DNA from: Salticus scenicus
Taxonomy: Eukaryota > Arthropoda > Arachnida > Araneae > Salticidae
Length of the DNA stretch: 64,000 bases
Reading direction: 5' to 3'
Assembly: GCA_963930645.1 (NCBI GenBank)
Contig: OZ005652.1
Span: 265,321,856 to 265,385,855, forward strand
This document shows positions 1-10,600 of the stretch, in pieces. The position numbers and the translations under genes were made by a program. How positions within the stretch are numbered: the stretch's first letter is position 1; each line of letters begins with the position of its first letter. Under the pieces are notes generated by a model. The model had not been told where the DNA came from, made no database searches, and saw only the letters and a program-made list of their open reading frames with translations.

Positions 1-339
1 TTGATAAAAACTACAAAAATGTAAACTGGTCTAATTGGTGAGTTGTATGGAATTTAAATAAAACAACTTTAAATATTTTTATAACATACTTTCAAACGAT
101 TTCAGGGTAGAGCAAGTATCTTCAGGTCATTACAAATTTTTCTTATATATATATTCCTAAACAAAGTTTACGTAGCGCAAAATATTTTTTATGATGAATA
201 TTTATCAAAATAGCTTTCCACGGTGAATGGGAAATTTTTCCTAAGGAAAGAACCCATTTAAACATCGAAAGAAAGTCAATTTTGTTCCCTATAAAAAACA
301 TCGCAATTTTTTTTTTTTCTTTTTCCAAAATGAAAAAAA
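1..339. other. AT-rich DNA, no feature seen
   Basis: AT-rich sequence with short A and T runs, including a T9 run near 308. I see no coding signal, no transposon end and no clear repeat here. Confidence 0.4.
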
Positions 340-842
340 AAAGTTGATAACTTTATTTTAAGCTATCACAGAAACAGGGTGGGACAATGTAGTTATGCTT
401 ATTTAATATCAAAAGCCACTAGAATTTACGAAGAATATTAGACTAATAGGAATAAAAGACTATATCCGCTAATTTTTAAAATTTTGTTGAAAAATTACGG
501 GAGGAATTTTTGCAGTTGTCCTCGTGTAGAGGGCACTGCGCGTTAAAGGGTTAAAGGTATTGACAAACTCTTTTGAAAAATATTTATACTGAAAACTCAC
601 ACTACAGAGAGAAAGGAGAAGGGATGTTCCTACATAAACAAAAATTTTATCTTGGTTGACTCTTATTATTATAAATATATATGTATTTTTCAAATTTCAC
701 AATGATTTGTTTAAAATGACCCTCCTTATGTACGTTTATACAAAATTGTCTCCTGAGCTGTCATATGAAAATTCATAATAAAACGAGACAACAGCGTCAG
801 CTGTTGAGATACATGCATCAAAAGCTGATAGGCACCAATCTA
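340..842 (+). repeat. Dispersed repeat H1, copy 1, left half
   Basis: This stretch aligns by eye with 23085-23440 and 47560-48330. Shared landmarks are GATAACTT-type sequence, TTTGAAAAATA, the ACAAAATT run near 740-750 and TTGATAGGCAC-like sequence near 825. The copy is cut at 842 by the element at 843-3426 and resumes at 3427. It also contains about 160 bp (393-550) absent from the other copies, which ends in GGG next to TTAA. H1 has no recognisable coding content. Confidence 0.6.
393..554 (-). mobile_element. Terminus of a TTAA (piggyBac-like) element inside H1
   Basis: Read on the minus strand from 554 the sequence is TTAA, then CCCTTTAACGCGC, then an imperfect hairpin GCCCTC/GAGGAC. This is the same architecture as the ends at 1143 and 36863. 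The matching site in the H1 copy near 23137 has a single TTAA inside TTTTAAAGG, consistent with an empty target. The opposite end is not recognisable, so the left limit is only the point where similarity to H1 stops. The piggyBac link rests on the TTAA target and CCC start, which are family hallmarks. Confidence 0.45.
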
Positions 843-3426
843 CAGGTGTTGGACAAAATAATGTGAACACTTTCGCATTTTTACGTTTTGTCGAATATCT
901 TCAAAAATACCTAACGTATTGTTCTTGAATTTTGGGAATAAGGAAAACATGTCTTTCCTCATATTTATCAGCAAAGATTTTGTCACGTAAGCCCTTAGGG
1001 ACGAACAACAAATCCAATAAAATAAAAAGTATTTGTGAAAACCGTGTTTATGGAAAAGCTTCAATGATCTGTAAATTTTAGGTATGGTTATAAATATTAT
1101 ATTTTATGCGTGTGTAGAGTTTTGGGAGGATATCTTGAATAGTTAACCCTTTGTTGCATCGTGTCCACTCTAGTAGACAAAAGTTTAATTTTTTTTCCTT
1201 TCACACAAATGGTTTTACAGATTTGGTTTCAATGTTTATTCTTTCTGTATTATTTAAGCTTTTAACTGCTGCTCATAGATAGCAGTATAATATAAAATTA
1301 CAGATTACATGGCTAGTTTGAAAATAACCTCAACTTCTACTTCCGAGTTAGTATGCTTTCTCATTGTAAACATTGTATATAAGTGCTAAACCTTTTTTCT
1401 TTTGACATTTTGTATTTTGAAATAGTAATTTTAGGCATTTTAGAATATGTTTGAATGGAACACTTATTTTCAGATGCTATTTTTCATGAAACTTGATGTA
1501 TTTTTCTTTTTGTCAACTACAATGGACGTTATGAACATAGGCTAATGTAGGACTGTTTTCGTTTGTCCATTGTAGTGATACAAAAGGGTATTATTTTATT
1601 TTATAGATGTTACCGTGATAAATTCTTTGCTTCTTTACAAAGCTGTCATACTACAATGCTCTATGCAACTAGGATTTTTCAAGATGTTCATTGCCAGAGG
1701 ACTAATACAAGCAGTATCAAGAGTAATTAATAAACAAGATACAGAAAGACTTACGTAAATAAGGGTCAATATCAGTGTAAAAACCTACAAAAAAAAAAAA
1801 AAAAAAAAAAGGTCAGTCAAAGCAAGATCTGTCCACTACGATGGAGTGGATCATTTTGCTAGACAAATATCAAATAGTGCTCAAAAATGTAAGATGGAGT
1901 TATGCTCAAGAAAATCTACATATTCATGCGTAAAATACAAAGTTCGTTTGCGTATCGATGAAAAAAGTGACTGCTTTTATTATTTTCATCACCACTTCTA
2001 CTTTCGATATTCAGTTTCTATATGCACACTGTTCACTACAGTGCACAAACTGTAACTTTTAAAATAAACAAAATTTTGATGAAACAATTTTTTTCCCTGA
2101 TTTCTGGGACAATTTTAAATAGGAAAAACACAATAATTTTCTTTAAAGTTTCCCAGGTGATTAATATGCAACAAAGGGTTAAGCAGTGATTAATATTTTA
2201 TCAAAAAATGCAAAAAGTTTTTGTCAGTTTTTACTTTATAACGTCAAAGGTTTTTCTTCATATTTTATGAAACTTTCGGAAAGCATGACAACATATGCTT
2301 AAACCATTATACTGCAGTTTAAAAGAAAAACATTTAATATTCAAAGAGATATGGACGGTTGTAGTAAATAATTTATTACTGCGCATACAGGGACTATTGC
2401 AAAAAACTTTGACATAGTTTGATACCCAACTGTTTCTGAGCACCTTATAAAAATCATCCGGTTGAATATCACAGAAATTCATAGGGATATCGATGATGAA
2501 ATAAGCTGTTTTTCAGCTCTTTTCTAAAAAGGTCTTTACAATAAGGAGTGGGTCATTCAAAAATGAAAATTTGTATTAGAAAAACTGTGTTACACAATGA
2601 AACTTAATACAATATTTTCGATTCATTTTTCTTTTTTTTTTTTTTTTAATTGTTATGCACTACATACCTATTAAAAAAATAAAAATACAAAATAAATAAC
2701 TAAATTGTTTGAAAAGAAAAATTAAATTATTTTCTGGTATAAATTTTCATAACTCCTTATCGTAAAGACCTTTTTTTAGAAAATAACTGAAAAACGGCTC
2801 ATTTAACTACCAGTCTCACTATGAATTTTTGGGATATTCATTCAACTCCGTTTTTTTTTATATGGTGCTTTGTAGAATTGGGTATTAAACTATCTCAAGA
2901 GTTTTTGTTACAGTTTCGCATGCGTAGTAATAAACTATACACTACAACTGTCCATATTTCTTTGAATATTAAATATGTTGGTTTTAAACTATAGTATAAT
3001 GATTTAGGCATATGTTGTCATGTTTTTCGAAAGTTTCATTAAATTTGAAGAGAAATTTTTGGAATGTATAAAGTAAAAATTTGCGAAATTTTTTTATATT
3101 TTTTAATAAAATATTAACTACATAAATATTCATGATAACTTCCAAAAACTCTACATACGTATAAAATTTAGCTTTTGTAATCATATCTAAAATTTGCAGA
3201 TTAGTCGACGCTTTTCATATACAGGGCTATCACATATACTTTTTATTTTGTTGGATTTGTTGTTCGTCCCCTAAGGGCCTTTGTGATAAAATCTTTGCTG
3301 AAAAATATGAGTAAAGACATGTTTTACGTATTCCTAAAATTGAAGAACAACACGTTAAGTGTTTTTCAAGATATTCGACAAAATGTAAAAAAGGAAAAGT
3401 GTTCGCAATAATTTGTCCAACATCTG
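843..3426. mobile_element. Fold-back element with TA target duplication (Tc1/mariner-type ends)
   Basis: The two ends are inverted copies: CAGGTGTTGGACAAAATAAT from 843, and CAGATGTTGGACAAATTATT on the minus strand from 3426. Both are flanked by TA (841-842 and 3427-3428). The similarity continues inward as a long palindrome: 843-1140 pairs with about 3130-3426, and 2216-2560 pairs with 2740-3085. The left arm carries the extra element at 1147-2178. Without it the element is about 1.55 kb. No transposase is readable, so it is probably non-autonomous. It is inserted in H1. Confidence 0.75.
1143..2182. mobile_element. Non-autonomous piggyBac-like element, TTAA target duplication
   Basis: The element (1147-2178) begins CCCTTTGTTGCAT and ends ATGCAACAAAGGG, a perfect 13-bp inverted repeat. 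TTAA flanks both sides (1143-1146 and 2179-2182). The opposite arm of the surrounding palindrome lacks this 1 kb, and its sequence there (around 3105-3135) reads through an unoccupied site. TTAA duplication and CCC/GGG ends are hallmarks of the piggyBac superfamily. Inside are GTCCACT-type short inverted motifs (1163, 1562, 1830) and an A run at 1790-1811. A short open frame at 1846-2055 resembles nothing I know and no transposase is visible. Confidence 0.8.
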
Positions 3427-3700
3427 TATATTAAGTTACAACTAAATATATTTTTTATGAAATTCTGTGTATTAGTTTTCGAGTTTGAGTAAAAAAAAAA
3501 TGTTTTATCACAGACAGATTGATATTTTCTAAAAAAAAAAAAACAAATTGTCTTCAAGTATGACCAGTTCAATACATCAGATTTGATCAAGTTCAATATT
3601 GATTTGCACTTATGTCTCTAAATGTGTAAACGAGTATTGAACCTGAAGTCGAAAATTTTTGTAAATCTAGTATTTCCCTTGACTAAATATAGAATAAAGA
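3427..3700 (+). repeat. Dispersed repeat H1, copy 1, right half
   Basis: After the inserted element the sequence continues as in 23440-23670: GAAATTCTGTG near 3460, a CAGACAGA segment near 3512, TTTTCTAAAAA near 3525, and GTCGAAAATTTTTGTAAATC near 3648. The 3' hairpin of the other copies (TACTTTCTTCTAT / ATAGAAGAAAGTA) is here degraded to AGTATTTCCCTTG...AATAAAGAAG. This confirms that H1 is older than the insertion. Confidence 0.55.
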
Positions 3701-3957
3701 AGAAATCAATTTAAAATTTTATCGATAAATGACGCTAAAAAAAATTAATGGAAACCGTTTTTCGTGAGAATCCGTATTTATTTATTTTTTTTCTACCACA
3801 TTTTTATAATTTTTTCCAATAAGTAATTAAGATTAAATAAGAAGAAAATTACTGTCTAAAGTAAGGGTCCTTCATCCCATCAGGAGCAGGTTTCACCGGC
3901 AAAAAAAAAAAAACTCTCTCTTTCTCTTTCTCTCTCTCTCTATACATATATATATAT
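3701..3957. repeat. AT-rich DNA with A13 and (CT)n tracts
   Basis: AT-rich sequence followed by an A-run at 3901-3913, a CT-rich tract at 3914-3942 and a TA tract directly beside the transposon end. The full Tc1 copy at 58341 is flanked by the same kind of (CT)n(TA)n tract. Confidence 0.6.
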
Positions 3958-4315
3958 ACACTCATGTCCGTAAATTAAGGAAAATGCGGCAAATAAAGGT
4001 TCATTAAAAACAAACATGACTTATTCATAAAGCCTATTTATTAAACAAAAGATCAAGAACAAAAAAGATGGTTTATGTAGGATACCATTCTTAAAATTTA
4101 AGATTTTTGCTCCCTGGAGCAATTACAATAACTATTCGGTTGTGGCAGTGAGCAGCTTACAGAACGCTGGTGAGCAATTTTTCTTCTTTGCTACCATTCC
4201 TTATATACCCCTTTCTTACACTTTTGTCATTGTGACATCATATCGGCGTCATCTGATGGCTTACTATAATTTGCATATTATTCTTGAATTACAGGTGAAA
4301 TTTTTGCATGCATTG
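3958..4315 (-). mobile_element. Internally deleted Tc1-like element
   Basis: The left part, starting ACACTCATGTCC, matches 58341-58519 of the full copy. It then jumps to sequence matching 59600-59790 (TTCGGTTGTGGCA...GCATATTATTCTT). About 1.08 kb is missing, including the whole catalytic part of the transposase. The left inverted repeat is kept; the right one is lost near 4315, where GTGAAATTTTTGCAT gives way to unrelated sequence. It could only have moved with enzyme supplied in trans. Confidence 0.8.
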
Positions 4316-4440
4316 TATTGAAATGCCATTGTTTCGTTGTACGAAAGTATTATAATAAGTGTTGTATAGTAAGTATTGTATTGCTTCGCTATTGTACGAA
4401 ATTGTATTGCTTCGCTGGTCATTGTATTGAAATGAATTCT
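4316..4440. repeat. Short degenerate minisatellite (ATTGTATTG...)
   Basis: Several imperfect repeats of ATTGTATTGCTTCGCT and CATTGTATTGAAATG occur between the deleted Tc1 copy and the next tandem array. Confidence 0.5.
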
Positions 4441-5400
4441 TAAAACACCATATCATAAATAGAAAATCTTAAGAAAAAAAGATAATTTGGTGCAGAGTTA
4501 CGCATGGATACATGTTTTTGCCCCACCCCCACCCCCCACCCTCCAAAGGGCGATAGGATGGAATTTCACAAAATCCTTTTGTAGTGTGTGTTGAGAACGT
4601 ATAAGCAACCCTCACATAAAAAATTGCCACTCTAAGATAATCTAGAACAGAGTTACGCAAAAAATCTCTTTGTAGTGTGTGTGTTGAGTATGCATAACCA
4701 ATCGACGTATCAAAAAATCGCTTTTATGAGATAATTTAGAGCAGAGTTACTCTTAAAAAACGTGTTTTTGTGCCCCCCCCCCCGCCTTTTAAAGGAGGTG
4801 AGGGGAAATTTCGCAAAATCCCTTTATAGTGCGTTGGAAATCCATAACCATCCCACACATAAAAGAATCGCCTTTTTAAGATAGTTCAGAGCAGAGTTAA
4901 GCATAGAAACATGTTTTTTGTCCCACTCCTCATCCCTAAGGGGGGTAGGGTGAAAATTCACAAAATCCCACTGTAGTGTGTGTCGTGAGTACGCATAACC
5001 AATCGACATATCGAAAAATCGCTATCCTGAGATAATTTAGAGCAGCGTTACTCTTAAAAGCGTGTTTTGGGCTCTTTTTTGTCCTTAAAGGGAGGGGGAA
5101 ATTTCGTGAAATCTCTTTAAAGTGCGCGTTGGGAACGCATAACCAACCCATACATGAAAATTAATCTTACTAAGATAGCTTGAAGTTAAGTTATTCTTGG
5201 AAACGTGTTTATTGCCCCCCCCCCCTCATACCACCAACGGGGGTAAAGGGAATTTTGCAAAATCCCGTTACAATGGGTGTTATGGGTGTTGATTACACGT
5301 ACAGAAGCCACACACTAAAATTTGTGATCTCATGGATTTCCTCGGACGAATTTGCCCCATCGTAACTCCCCCCCCCCCCATGCAAAAAAAAAAAATCGAA
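4440..5400. repeat. Tandem array, unit about 150 bp
   Basis: The landmark CAGAGTTA or a variant recurs at 4493, 4648, 4742, 4892, 5043 and about 5191, giving steps of 155, 94 (a shortened unit), 150, 151 and about 148. Each unit also holds a C-rich patch, AAATCC(C/T)TTTGTAGTGTG-like sequence and ATAACCAATC-like sequence. C-runs at 4777 and 5215 make the GC content locally higher. Short open frames here are by-products of the repeat. A more diverged unit seems to continue near 5600-5740. Confidence 0.75.
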
Positions 5401-6170
5401 AATCTATATGTTTATGCTATTATTGGTGGAGTTCTACTCGAAAATCCGTATTTTGCTAAATTTTCCTCCGAAAATCTCCCCCCCCTCACCCCTTAAAAAT
5501 CCAAAATTCCAAAATCGCAGAAAGTTATTTTTTTGTACTCAAGTCTAGTTTTCCCACCTGCAATTTCTTCACCGTGAAGTAATTCGGAGCCAAGTTGTGT
5601 TTATAAATCTGTTTATGCTATCTACTCCCCAGGGGGAACCATGGGTATTTCGCAAAATACCGTCTTAGCGGGGGTCAGAGTTCTAAAACCAACCTAGTCA
5701 TCAAAATTTGTGACTTCAATCTCCCATAGAATCGCCACGGCAGTGTTGAGTCAGTGAATCAATGGGTTTACTCTTTTGTATATACAGATTTGTTTATATT
5801 TTTTGGACTACTTGGCTTAAGTGGCTGTTACGGAAATAGCGTCCTTGGCGAAAAATGTCCAATCTACTTCAGCATCAAAAGTTAAAAACATACCCAGGTT
5901 TATCAATAAATAAAGCTCTTTAATATAGGTCTGAATTAGCTTTCATTTTATTATTATTTAATTTTGATAATGACTTCATTTTGTCATGTGCCTAAGCAAA
6001 TATAATATTTAATATTTATTATTATTATTATTCGCGTGAAAATGTATTTTATTACATGTCGAAAAATAAATGAACTCGTAAACATCTTTAGTAACAATTA
6101 AAAATTAAAACTTAATTTTAAACTTTATTATAGAATAAATATCTATATTATATAGAATATATAACACAGA
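5401..6170. repeat. Decayed tandem unit and AT-rich spacer
   Basis: 5590-5740 weakly repeats the previous array (TTTCGCAAAATACCGT, AAAATTTGTGAC). The remainder is AT-rich with TTATTATTATTA near 6017. No gene is seen. Confidence 0.4.
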
Positions 6171-6179
6171 TAAAGTTTT

Positions 6180-6830
6180 TCTTCCTCCCACTGCCCTTAA
6201 GGACTGAATTTCTAAAATTCAAAAAACTGTTTTTTAGGTATTTGTGTTAGCTGTATTTTAAAGCAAAAATTTTACGGATATCTGTTTTTTTCTTTGAGAT
6301 ATAAAGGTTTTTGTGAAATCACGTTTTGCTCCTTGTTCTCCTTCAGGGGCCGAATTTCTAAATTTCCAGAAATTTGTTTTTATGTATTTAAGTTAGCTAT
6401 ATTTTGAATAAAATATCTCACGTATATCTGTTTCTTTCTTTGAGATATGGAGCTTTTTGTGAAATTACTTTTTGCGCATGCGAAATCACATTTTGCTACG
6501 CACCCCCTCTTGTGGACCGAATTTCCAAAATTCTAGAAATCGAGTTTTAAGTATTTGTATTAGCTACGTTTTAAAGCAAAAATTTGACGGATATCTATTT
6601 TTTTGTTTGAGATATAAAGGATTTTGTGAAATCACTATTTGGTATCCTTCCTCCCCTTGGGGGGCGAATTTTCTAAAATAGCTTCTTAGTGGATATCTAT
6701 GTAACAGAAGGAACATTGTCAGGAAATTTCATGCTTCAGGGGTTCAGGGGTTTGGGCTGGGCGATGATGAATCAGTCAGTCACTCCCTCACTCAGGGCAA
6801 ACGGTTTTATATATATAGATAACGCTATCG
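6180..6830. repeat. Tandem array, unit about 147 bp, with a possible element terminus
   Basis: The landmark GAATTTCTAAAATTC or a variant recurs at 6206, 6352, 6519 and 6666 (steps 146, 167, 147). Units share TTTGAGATATAAAGG and TTTGTGAAATCAC. The array ends with GGGCTGGGCGATGATGAAT, repeated CAGTCAGTC and TTTTATATATATAGATAA (6750-6825). That layout, tandem units next to a distinct tail, suggests a decayed non-autonomous element, but I cannot assign a class. Confidence 0.65.
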
Positions 6831-7667
6831 TATGCGGCACACAGGATTTGGCCGTATTTGTATAACATCGAGTAGCAACAATTATTATTATTATTATTAG
6901 TTACTTTAGATTTAAAAATATGCAAATAAAGCAGAAATCTGAAAATTTTAATTAAGGAAAAAAAAAAAAAAAAAAAAAAGAACAGAATTTGTCAAATATC
7001 GTTTATTATTTGTTATTTTTAACATATTCAAATTATTGTCCAATTTAAATGCATAATTAATTAATATTTTACGCATAAATATAATTTTTTCTACTCTGTT
7101 GCCATTTTAAAAAGAAATAATAAAAACACTTTGATAAGATTTGCAATCATTAAAATTGAAGTCATTGGCATCATTGTTAATTACAGTAACACGATTACCT
7201 TAATTAACAAGTTATAGCTCAAATTTGACGTAATCAAGGAACGCGGTAGTGTTCCGCCCCGCCAAGCTAAAACAAACATTAAGAGCTAAAACAAATGAAA
7301 TTTACAAAGTAGGAAGTCAATGGTGAACGTATATTATGTCGACATAGCATCTCGTACTTTTCGACTACCTGTATCTCAGCTCCGTGATCCCCAAGACATA
7401 TGATTTTTTGCACAGACCTTAAGCATACCCTTAAGACAAAACATACAAATTTGCATGTCGCTCCGAATTAAGGGGCCTGAGTTATATAACTTTGAAAACC
7501 CGAAATTTCCCTGTTACTTTCTTCTTCTTCTTCTTCTGGTAATTGTTAAGACAAACACTTTTGACGGCGATTGAGCCTAAAGTTCTGCAGCTAATGAGCT
7601 GAAAATATGCATGGACATACCTTCTGACCCGTACCAGTGCCTTTTGCAATCAAAATTTTTTTTTTGT
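6831..7667. other. Left flank of the satellite, no gene seen
   Basis: Contains a TTATTATTA tract near 6880, A20 near 6960, and a GC-richer stretch 7240-7660 with CTTCTTCTTCTTCTTCT at 7522. The last part (from about 7560) grades into the first satellite monomer. No coding signal. Confidence 0.4.
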
Positions 7668-10600
7668 CGGGTTACTGCTGCCTACGACAGCGTTATAAAT
7701 ACACATCTTGTAATCGCTTTTTAACTAACTTCTCGATTAGCTAGACATTTGAAACTTCGAGGATAGTTCAGAACACGGTGACAATACATTTTTTAACACT
7801 TTTAGTCAACTGTCTCAGGTACCTACTGCCTTCGGCAGAGTTTATATGATTTGACAGAAAATTTATTTAACTAATTTCCCGACTAGCTAGACATTTGAAA
7901 TTTTCAGACTACTTCAGAACACGGAGAAAATGCATTTTATAATTACTTTTAGCAAACTGCTTCGGGTTCCTGCTGCCATCGGCAGCGTTACAAGCACAGA
8001 GCTTGCAGTCGATTTTTAACTAACTTTACGACTAGCTAGGCATTTGAAACTTTCAGGATAGCTCAGAACACGGTGACAATACATTTTTTAACATTTTTAG
8101 TCGACTGTTTCAGGTCCCTACTGCCTTCGGCAGCGTTTATATGATTCGACAGAAATTTTATTTAACTATTTTCCCGACAAGCTAGATATTTCAAAACTTT
8201 TAGAATAGTTCAGAAAACGGTTAAAATGCATTTTTTTAATATTTTTAGCCAACTGTTTCGGGTTACTGCTGCCTTCGGCAGCGTTACCAGCACAAAGCTT
8301 GCAATCGATTTTTAACCAACTTCCCGTCTAGCTAGTCATTTGAAACTTTCAGGATAGCTGAGAACACGGTGACAATATATATTTAACACTTTTAGTCAAC
8401 TGTTTCAGGTCCCTACTGCCTTCGGCAGCGTTTATATGATTCGACAGAAAATTTATTTAATTAATTTCTCGACGAGCTAGATATTTGAAACTTTCAGAAT
8501 AGTTTAAAACACGGTGAAAATGCGTTTTTTTAATACATTTAGCGAACTGTTTCGGGTTACTGCTGCCTTCGGCAGCTTTACCAGTACACATTTTACAATC
8601 GCTTTTGAACTAACTTCCAGACTAGTTAGACATTTGAAACTTTCAGCATAGCTCAGAACACGGTGACAACATATTTTTAACACTTTTAGTCAAATGTTTC
8701 AAGTCCCTACTGCCTTCGGCAGCGTTTATATGATTCGACAGAAAATTTCTTTAACTAATTTCCCGACAAGCTAGATATTTGAAACTTTCAGAATAGTTCA
8801 GAACGCGGCGAAAATGCATTTTTATAATGCTTATAGCTAACTGTTGCGGGTTACTGCTGCCTTCGGCAGCTTTACAAGTACACATTTTACAAAAATCCAA
8901 ACTAGCTAGAAATTTGAAACTTTCAAGATAGCTCAGAACACGGTGACGATATATTTTTTAACACTTTTAGTCAACTGTTTCAGGTCTCTACTGCCTTCGG
9001 CAGCGTTTATATGATTCGAAGAAAATTTATTTAGCTAATTACTCGACAAGCTAGATATTTGAAATTTTCAGAATAGTTTAAAACACGGTGAAAATGCGTT
9101 TTTTTAATACTTTTAGCGAACTGTTTCAGGTTACTGCTGCCTTCGGCAGCTTTACCAGTACGCATTTTACAATCGCTTTTGAACTAACTTCCAGACTAGC
9201 TAGACATTTGCAACTTTCAGGATAGCTGAGAACACGGTGACAATATATATTTAACACATTTAGTCAACTGTTTCATCGGCAGCGTTTATATGATTCGACA
9301 GAAAATTTATTTAAAAAATTTCCCGACGAGCTAGACATTTGAAACTCTCAGAATAGTTCAGAACACGGTGAAAATGTATTTTTATAATACTTTTAGCCAA
9401 CTGTTTCGGGTTACTACTGTTGCCTTCGGCAGCTTTACCAGTACACATTTTACAATCGCTTTTTAACTAACTTCCAGACTAGTTAGACATTTGAAACTTT
9501 CAGGATAGCTCAGAACACGATGACAACATATTTTTAACACTTTTAGTCAAATGTTTCTGGTCCCTACTGCCTTCGGCAGTGTTTATATGATTCGACAGAA
9601 AACTTATTTAACTAATTTCCCGACAAGCTAGATATTTGAAACTTTCAGAATAGTTCAGAACACGGTGAAAATGCATTTTTTTAATACTTTTAGCCAACTG
9701 TTTTGGGTTACTGCTGCCTTCGGCAGCGTTACCAGCACAAAGCTTGCAATCGATTTTTAACTAACTTCCCGTCTAGCTAGTCATTTGAAACTTTCAGGAT
9801 AGCTCAGAACACGGTGACAATACATTTTTTAATACTTTTAGTCGCCTGTCAGGACCCTACTGCCTCCGGCAGCGTTTATATGATTCGACAGAAAATTTAT
9901 TTAACTAATTTCTCGACGAGCTAGATATTTGAAACTTTCAGAATAGTTTAGAACATGGTGAAAATGCGTTTTTTTAATACATTTAGCGAACTGTTTCAGG
10001 TTACTGCTGCCTTCGGAAGCTTTACAATTATACATTTTACAATCGCTTTTTAACTAACTTCCTGACTAGCTAGACATTTGAAACTTTCAGGATAGCTCAG
10101 AACACGGTGACAATACATTTTTTATTACTTTTAGTCAACTGTTTCAGGTCCCTACTGCCTTCGGCAGCGTTTATATGATTCGACCGAAAATTTATTTAAC
10201 TAATTTCCCGACTAGCTAGACATTTGAAACTTTCAGAATAGTTCAGAACGCGGTGAAAATGCATTTTTATAATGCTTATAGCCAACTGTTGCGGGTTACT
10301 GCTGCCTTCGGCAGCTTTATCAGTACGTACACAGTTTACAATCGTTTTTTAACTAACTTCCAAACTAGCTAGAAATTTGAAACTTTCAAGATAGCTCAGA
10401 ACACGGTGACAGTATATTTTTTAACACTTTTAGTCAACTGTTTCAGGTCCCTACTGCCTTCGGCAGTGTTTATATGATTCGCAGAAAATTTATTTAGCTA
10501 ATTTCTCGACGAGCTAGATATTTGAAACTTTCAGAATAGTTCAGAACGCGGTGAAAATGCATTTATTTAATACTTTTAGCCAACTGTTTCGGGTTAATAT

